From contig NZ_JAZARE010000006.1 of NCBI RefSeq assembly GCF_036231905.1, forward strand, positions 1 through 64,000: 64,000 bases of DNA, given 5' to 3'. A program made the translations under genes and the position numbers. This document shows positions 61,501-64,000 of this stretch, piece after piece (positions within the stretch are counted from its first letter, which is position 1; the number at the start of each line of letters is the position of its first letter). The notes below the pieces were generated by a model. The model saw nothing but the letters and a program-made list of their open reading frames with translations. It did no database searches and was not told the origin of the DNA. The stretch comes from CAMLIZ01 sp036231905 (lineage in GTDB: Bacteria; Pseudomonadota; Gammaproteobacteria; Burkholderiales; Burkholderiaceae_C).

Positions 61501-61911
61501 GTAGGCGGCCAGCACGTTGGTGGCCGGGCCGGCAGTGCAGCCGCTGCGGGTGGGTGCGGTGCCGATAGGCATCGCGTCGTTGGTGTAGTCGCGGAAGAGG
61601 CCCGTGTCGCTACCGAACTGCAGCAGGCCGTTGGTGAGCACGCGCACAGAGTTGTAGGCCGTGCCGGCGAAGGTGAAGGTGAAGCCGCCGGTGAAGGCGA
61701 TGGTCGCCTTGTCGTCGTCACCCGGGTATTGGGTGCAGCTGGTATCCCAGGTGACCTGCGTGGTGGCGGTCTCCCAGGCATAGGCGTCGCTGCGGAAGCT
61801 GTAGGTGGCCGCCTGCACGGCAGGCAGCAGCGCCAGAAGGACGAACGCTGCCGTGACCCGGCGCCAGCGCAGGGTCACGGCAGCCAGAAGCCGTGTGAAC
61901 AGCAGTGTCAT
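58510..61911 (-). CDS. mshQ: Large MshQ-like secreted protein with nidogen-like and LamG domains
   Basis: The 1133-residue exported protein has a signal peptide (about 1-35, ending VQAA), an N-terminal nidogen-like domain (about 35-240: YPGDDDKATIAFTGGFTF, NVLAAYWTDLDPSRAG), a LamG/concanavalin-like domain (about 245-470: VAEYRMDETSWTGTVGEVLDSSGNSHNG, GRIDEVRLYNYEVG) and a large DUF6701-type Ser/Thr-rich beta region with paired cysteines up to the C-terminus. MshQ proteins are thought to act as pilus-associated adhesins. In Vibrio mshQ ends the operon; here it sits between mshA and mshC. Confidence 0.87.
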   Translation of the reverse strand: MTLLFTRLLAAVTLRWRRVTAAFVLLALLPAVQAATYSFRSDAYAWETATTQVTWDTSCTQYPGDDDKATIAFTGGFTFTFAGTAYNSVRVLTNGLLQFGSDTGLFRDYTNDAMPIGTAPTRSGCTAGPATNVLAAYWTDLDPSRAGSGKVYWQQKGTAPNRYVVISWSGVYQYSTTKPYTFQVILYENGEFKYQYGAGNTSGLNATIGVQVSSADYTQYAYNNGYTAAGTAIRWYIASTTPAKVAEYRMDETSWTGTVGEVLDSSGNSHNGVRVGGSSQTTAAGGGYVCRAFEVPSNTSTTIAAVDTALDVDSAIGPSSGSVSLWYRANVRWNTNNNAAMLVDATALANRPFYLQRNDNGALRFMLSDLAGTTLVATTGAQSFAANTWVHVAATWSLKTGTNQSTVRIYINGVQAATTTGTTLGSLDVSLGTLFIGDNRSTNTPTGATTNSANGRIDEVRLYNYEVGAAQVATDMATTHGCGVTLDHVEISGDDDGLTCTPSTFTVIACQDAACATRYSEGVTGTLTATGSVNWPDGASFSIPSGSSSANLRMQLPSPGSVTLGTTGLAPAPTGLGATTTCNLGGTGACVYTAADSGLVYDVPHHRADTPQAVSVSAVKKSDTSSACVPAFASVTKTVAFSCSFVNPVSGTLPVRVNSSAVSCGSGSVSLSLAFNASGMASTAVQYADVGKVTLAARYPATGTDAGLVMTGSDDFVAAPAAALVLSGLPVNPVGAGNPFTLTVEARNANNAATANFGKEATPQLSLTHVLRAPTGMGVSNPSLTTSWGAFSGGAGLATLRWPEVGWLDVTATVTDYLGSGLSSIATTVAPAGKLAGVQIVPHHFDVSLAAVNGHGCGSFTYAGWTGGGAGQAFQVDVTARNASNITTANYDGSLTSPVSRSVTLTEASALGGSLSGGPHAPAGTFVAGLSRNVSASYLFAAKETAPGTLVVGATDGDASSASGSPVVQASVPLRSGRLRLANGFGSEKQALQLQATTEYFTASRAWVKNADDSCTTVAATAVARSNVRDGKGAAATWTTTPALITITGGSGTLSLSAPLATGSLDLALNLGSTTADQSCLSTHPSTTGAGKPWLRSRNGSCAAGWAADPSARASFGIYSPETQKTVHAREIF

Positions 61912-61923
61912 CCCGAAGGCGTG

Positions 61924-61944
61924 GCTGCGGCATCACGCCGCAGC
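61924..61944. other. Hairpin between mshA and mshQ
   Basis: GCTGCGGC-ATCAC-GCCGCAGC is a perfect 8-bp stem with a five-base loop in the 50-bp gap behind the major pilin gene. No U-run follows. It probably shields the mshA 3' end or partly stops transcription, so that pilin is made in excess over the giant MshQ, a usual layout after major pilin genes. Confidence 0.5.
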
Positions 61945-61961
61945 GTCGTCGTCAGTCAGTA

Positions 61962-62354
61962 TCAGGGACCAGCGCGCACACCGGTGAAGGTGGCGGAGCT
62001 GGAGTTGGGGCCGGTCAGCGTGCAGGTGGCGGTGGTGCCGGCCGGTGCAGCGATGGCCGCAGCGGTGGCGGTGTAGCCGCTCGGCAGGCCGCCTTGCAGC
62101 AGGCCGCCGACGTCGTCGCAGTTGTCCACGGCGACGCACTTGTTGGCGGTGACCACGTTGTTGACCACCGCGCAGCCGGCGTAGTTGAGGTTCATTGCCG
62201 AGGTGGCGGCACCGGCGACGCCGGCGATGCTGGCGGTCTGCGCATCGCTGCGCATGTCGATGAACTTCGGCAGTGCGGTGGCGGCAAGGATGCCGAGGAT
62301 GACGATCACGACAATCAGCTCGATCATCGTGAAGCCCTTTTGACCTTGATTCAT
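61962..62354 (-). CDS. mshA: MSHA-type major pilin
   Basis: The 130-residue type IVa pilin has the leader MNQGQKG and the mature start FTMIELIVVIVILGILAATALPKFID, with Glu5. Three cysteines in the globular part (AGCAVV, NKCVAVDNC), near-typical for MshA. The ribosome site AGGAGCT lies 10 bases upstream. The absence of an aromatic-rich C-terminus and the locus context support the major-pilin role. It is the smallest and best ribosome-site gene in the run, consistent with high expression. Confidence 0.92.
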   Translation of the reverse strand: MNQGQKGFTMIELIVVIVILGILAATALPKFIDMRSDAQTASIAGVAGAATSAMNLNYAGCAVVNNVVTANKCVAVDNCDDVGGLLQGGLPSGYTATAAAIAAPAGTTATCTLTGPNSSSATFTGVRAGP

Positions 62355-62380
62355 GAGGTTAGCTCCTAGGTAAGGTGAGG

Positions 62381-62890
62381 TCAGTGGCAGGAAGCGTCGA
62401 CGATGTCGACTTCGGGAACATCGCCCAGGCGCTTCGCCTGGACGTAAACGAACTCGCAGGACTGGTTGCCCAGCCCGATGTAAAGGGCCGGCGTGCCGTT
62501 GCGCTCGCCGGTCCGCAGGGTGAAGGCGTCCAACCTTGCCGGCCCCGACGCCGCGGCCAGCGTGGCCGCCCGCGCTATGCCGTCGGAGCTGGCCGCGGGC
62601 CAGCCGTGCACGCCGGCGATCACCGCGCCGTCCAGCGCCAGCTGCGTGCAGTCGCCCGGCGGGCTGGCGGCCTGCACCGCTTCGCAGCGCGCATGGAACA
62701 GGCTGGCCGCCACGCGGGCCGCCGCAGCGGCCGCCTGCAGCCGCCCCGGGCGGCTGGCCTGGCGCAGCTCGGCCAGCCGCGGCAGCAGCAGCGACATCAG
62801 CACCGCGACGACGATCAGGCACAACAGGACCTCCAGGCGCGACACACCCGAACAGCAGGTGGGTGATCGCTTCGCAAGAGGTATCGGCAT
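62381..62890 (-). CDS. Prepilin-like protein (MshB position)
   Basis: The 169-residue protein has an N-terminal segment SG/VSRLEVLLCLIVVAVLMSLLLPRLAEL: hydrophobic helix with Glu5 after a Gly, so a prepilin-peptidase site is likely even though the first residue is Val, not Phe. The mature part has cysteine pairs (ARCEAV, GDCTQL, QSCEFV, ASCH). In Vibrio the gene before mshA is mshB; position and type match, but sequence identity to MshB cannot be judged here. Confidence 0.72.
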   Translation of the reverse strand: MPIPLAKRSPTCCSGVSRLEVLLCLIVVAVLMSLLLPRLAELRQASRPGRLQAAAAAARVAASLFHARCEAVQAASPPGDCTQLALDGAVIAGVHGWPAASSDGIARAATLAAASGPARLDAFTLRTGERNGTPALYIGLGNQSCEFVYVQAKRLGDVPEVDIVDASCH

Positions 62891-62896
62891 CGTGGT

Positions 62897-64000
62897 TCAT
62901 TTCTTGAATGCCACGCGGCCCAGATCCCACACCGGCAGGAACACGCCGAGCGCGAGGATGAGTACCAGGATGCCGATGAAGACGATCATGATCGGCTCGA
63001 TCTGCTGGGCCAGGGTCTTGAGCTCGTACTGCACTTCGTTGCTGTAGAGCTCGGCCACTTCTTCCATCAGCTCGTCGACCGCGCCGGTCTCTTCGCCCAC
63101 GCCGATCATCTGCAGCACCACCGGCGTGAACACACCGGCGGCGATGGCCGCGCGCAGGATGGATTCACCGCGCTCCACGCTGTCGCGCATGCCTTCGATG
63201 CGCTTGGCGAGGTAGGCGTTCTCCGCCGTCTGCGCCACCACCGACAGCGCCTGCTCCACCGGCACGCCGCTCTTGAGCGCGAGCGCAAAGCTGCGCGCGA
63301 AGCGGGCGAGCGTGGCTTTTCGCACGATCTTGCCGGCGATGGGGATGCGCAGCTGGATGCCGTCCCACTGCAGCTTGCCTGCGGGTGTGTGCTTCCAGTG
63401 GTGGAAGGCCGCGGCGCCGATCACCGCGCCGCCCAGCAGCATCCAGCCGTAGTCGATGGTGAAACGCGAAGTGCCCAGCAGGATGCGGGTGGCCAGCGGC
63501 AGCTCGGCGCCAAAGGCCTTGAACACGCCGGCGAAGGCCGGGATCACCATCACGTTGATCACCGCGATGGCGCCGATCATCGCGATCATCACGAACATCG
63601 GGTAGCGCAGCGCGGACTTCACCTGCTGGCGCATGAACACCTCGAACTCCAGGTGCTTGAACAGGCGCAGGAACACCTCTTCCAGCCGGCCGGTCATCTC
63701 GCCCACCCGCACCATCGCCACGAAGAAGTGGTCGAAGATGTTGGCGTGCTGGGCAAAGCTCATCGACAGCTCGATGCCCGATTCGAGGCTGCGCCGCACT
63801 TCGGCCAGCGTGTCCTTGAAGGTAAGGTTGGTGGCCGACTCCTGCAGCCCGAGCAATGCGCGCAGGATGGGCACACCGGAGCGCAACAGCGTGTTGAGCT
63901 GGCGGCAGAACAGCATCAGGTCCACACCAGTGACCTTCTGCTTGAACAGCGCGCGCCAGTCGATCGAGGGCGAATCGGTCGCAGCGACCACCGCGCCGCC
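62897..64000 (-). CDS. mshG: MSHA inner-membrane platform protein MshG-like (GspF family), 5' end missing
   Basis: About 365 residues of a type II secretion F-domain protein are visible. Two F domains, each with helices ending in membrane segments, are present: VDLMLFCRQLNTLLRSGVPILRALLGLQ and LARFARSFALALKSGVPVEQALSVVAQT, with VRVGEMTGRLEEVF and IGVGEETGAVDELM. Three membrane spans are visible (about residues 135, 190 and 345). A GTG at 63991 is unlikely to be the start, since family members have 35-45 more N-terminal residues; the gene therefore continues beyond base 64000. Confidence 0.9.
   Translation of the reverse strand, partial: GGAVVAATDSPSIDWRALFKQKVTGVDLMLFCRQLNTLLRSGVPILRALLGLQESATNLTFKDTLAEVRRSLESGIELSMSFAQHANIFDHFFVAMVRVGEMTGRLEEVFLRLFKHLEFEVFMRQQVKSALRYPMFVMIAMIGAIAVINVMVIPAFAGVFKAFGAELPLATRILLGTSRFTIDYGWMLLGGAVIGAAAFHHWKHTPAGKLQWDGIQLRIPIAGKIVRKATLARFARSFALALKSGVPVEQALSVVAQTAENAYLAKRIEGMRDSVERGESILRAAIAAGVFTPVVLQMIGVGEETGAVDELMEEVAELYSNEVQYELKTLAQQIEPIMIVFIGILVLILALGVFLPVWDLGRVAFKK

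Noticed and set aside
63989..63991. GTG as start codon of mshG
   Set aside because: Family members have a longer N-terminus; the reading frame is still open to the end of the window.
1..64000. CRISPR arrays, prophage, integrase or insertion sequences
   Set aside because: No regularly spaced direct repeats, transposase or integrase proteins, or target-site duplications were seen; repeats found are of the REP type.
1..64000. tRNA genes
   Set aside because: No cloverleaf with the GTTCGAATC-type T-loop and matching acceptor stems was noticed; a dedicated scan could still find one.

Overview
The window comes from a GC-rich betaproteobacterium. The content and style point to the order Burkholderiales, probably the Rubrivivax/Leptothrix/Ideonella side; this is inferred from gene content and codon bias, not from an alignment. 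It is chromosomal: it opens in the 5' end of a 16S rRNA gene and is packed with housekeeping genes (lipA/lipB, hemB, ruvA/ruvB, ybeY/phoH, rsgA, dacA). No transposase, integrase, plasmid or phage gene, tRNA or CRISPR array was seen.

Layout. 1-404: 16S start (minus strand) with boxA and two tandem promoters, directly behind a regulatory PTS cluster (EIIA-Man, HPr, EI; 405-2983). 3008-9482: a lipoprotein, a class III CoA-transferase, a doubly degenerate hybrid-kinase-like protein, a TlpA-type thioredoxin, an AraC regulator with an EamA exporter, and rsgA. 9483-9879: a 20-codon ORF with a strong ribosome site, hairpins and a perfect palindrome. 9880-19535: a five-gene tripartite RND efflux operon whose junctions all overlap by 4 bp. 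19627-20935: a GyrI-like protein and an AraC-GyrI regulator. 21265-28398: the lipoate/cell-wall block (lipA, lipB, ybeD, dat, dacA), split by an ArsR/P450/monooxygenase module. 28429-34056: VanZ protein, hemJ, hemB, corA, ybeY, phoH, with a strong small-RNA candidate between hemJ and hemB.

34104-36652: a two-component system with a 7TM sensor and a NarL/LuxR regulator. 36772-41678: ruvA and ruvB, separated by an oppositely oriented copper set (PCuAC chaperone, TonB receptor, DUF2946). 41688-46162: lipid and miscellaneous enzymes including a sterol-desaturase-like hydroxylase and a cyclopropane synthase. 46253-49623: an HD-GYP protein overlapping a GGDEF-EAL protein (c-di-GMP turnover). 49802-55094: aromatic catabolism (pcaI, pcaJ, pcaF, pobA, ABC binding protein) behind a promoter carrying two identical-format operators. 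55109-64000: an MSHA-type IV pilus locus (mshG, an MshB-like protein, mshA, mshQ, mshC, mshD, mshO, mshP) ending in a coupled membrane diguanylate cyclase; mshG runs off the window.

Two copies of a REPIN-like inverted repeat (near 21.1 kb and 52.5 kb) share conserved arms around variable but self-complementary hairpins. The items most likely to be new are the four-hairpin small RNA with an anti-Shine-Dalgarno loop (30226-30337), the 20-residue peptide ORF with a lasso-leader-like motif (9615-9677), the tandem GTTC-N7-GAAC operators (49744-49777) and the REPIN-like family.
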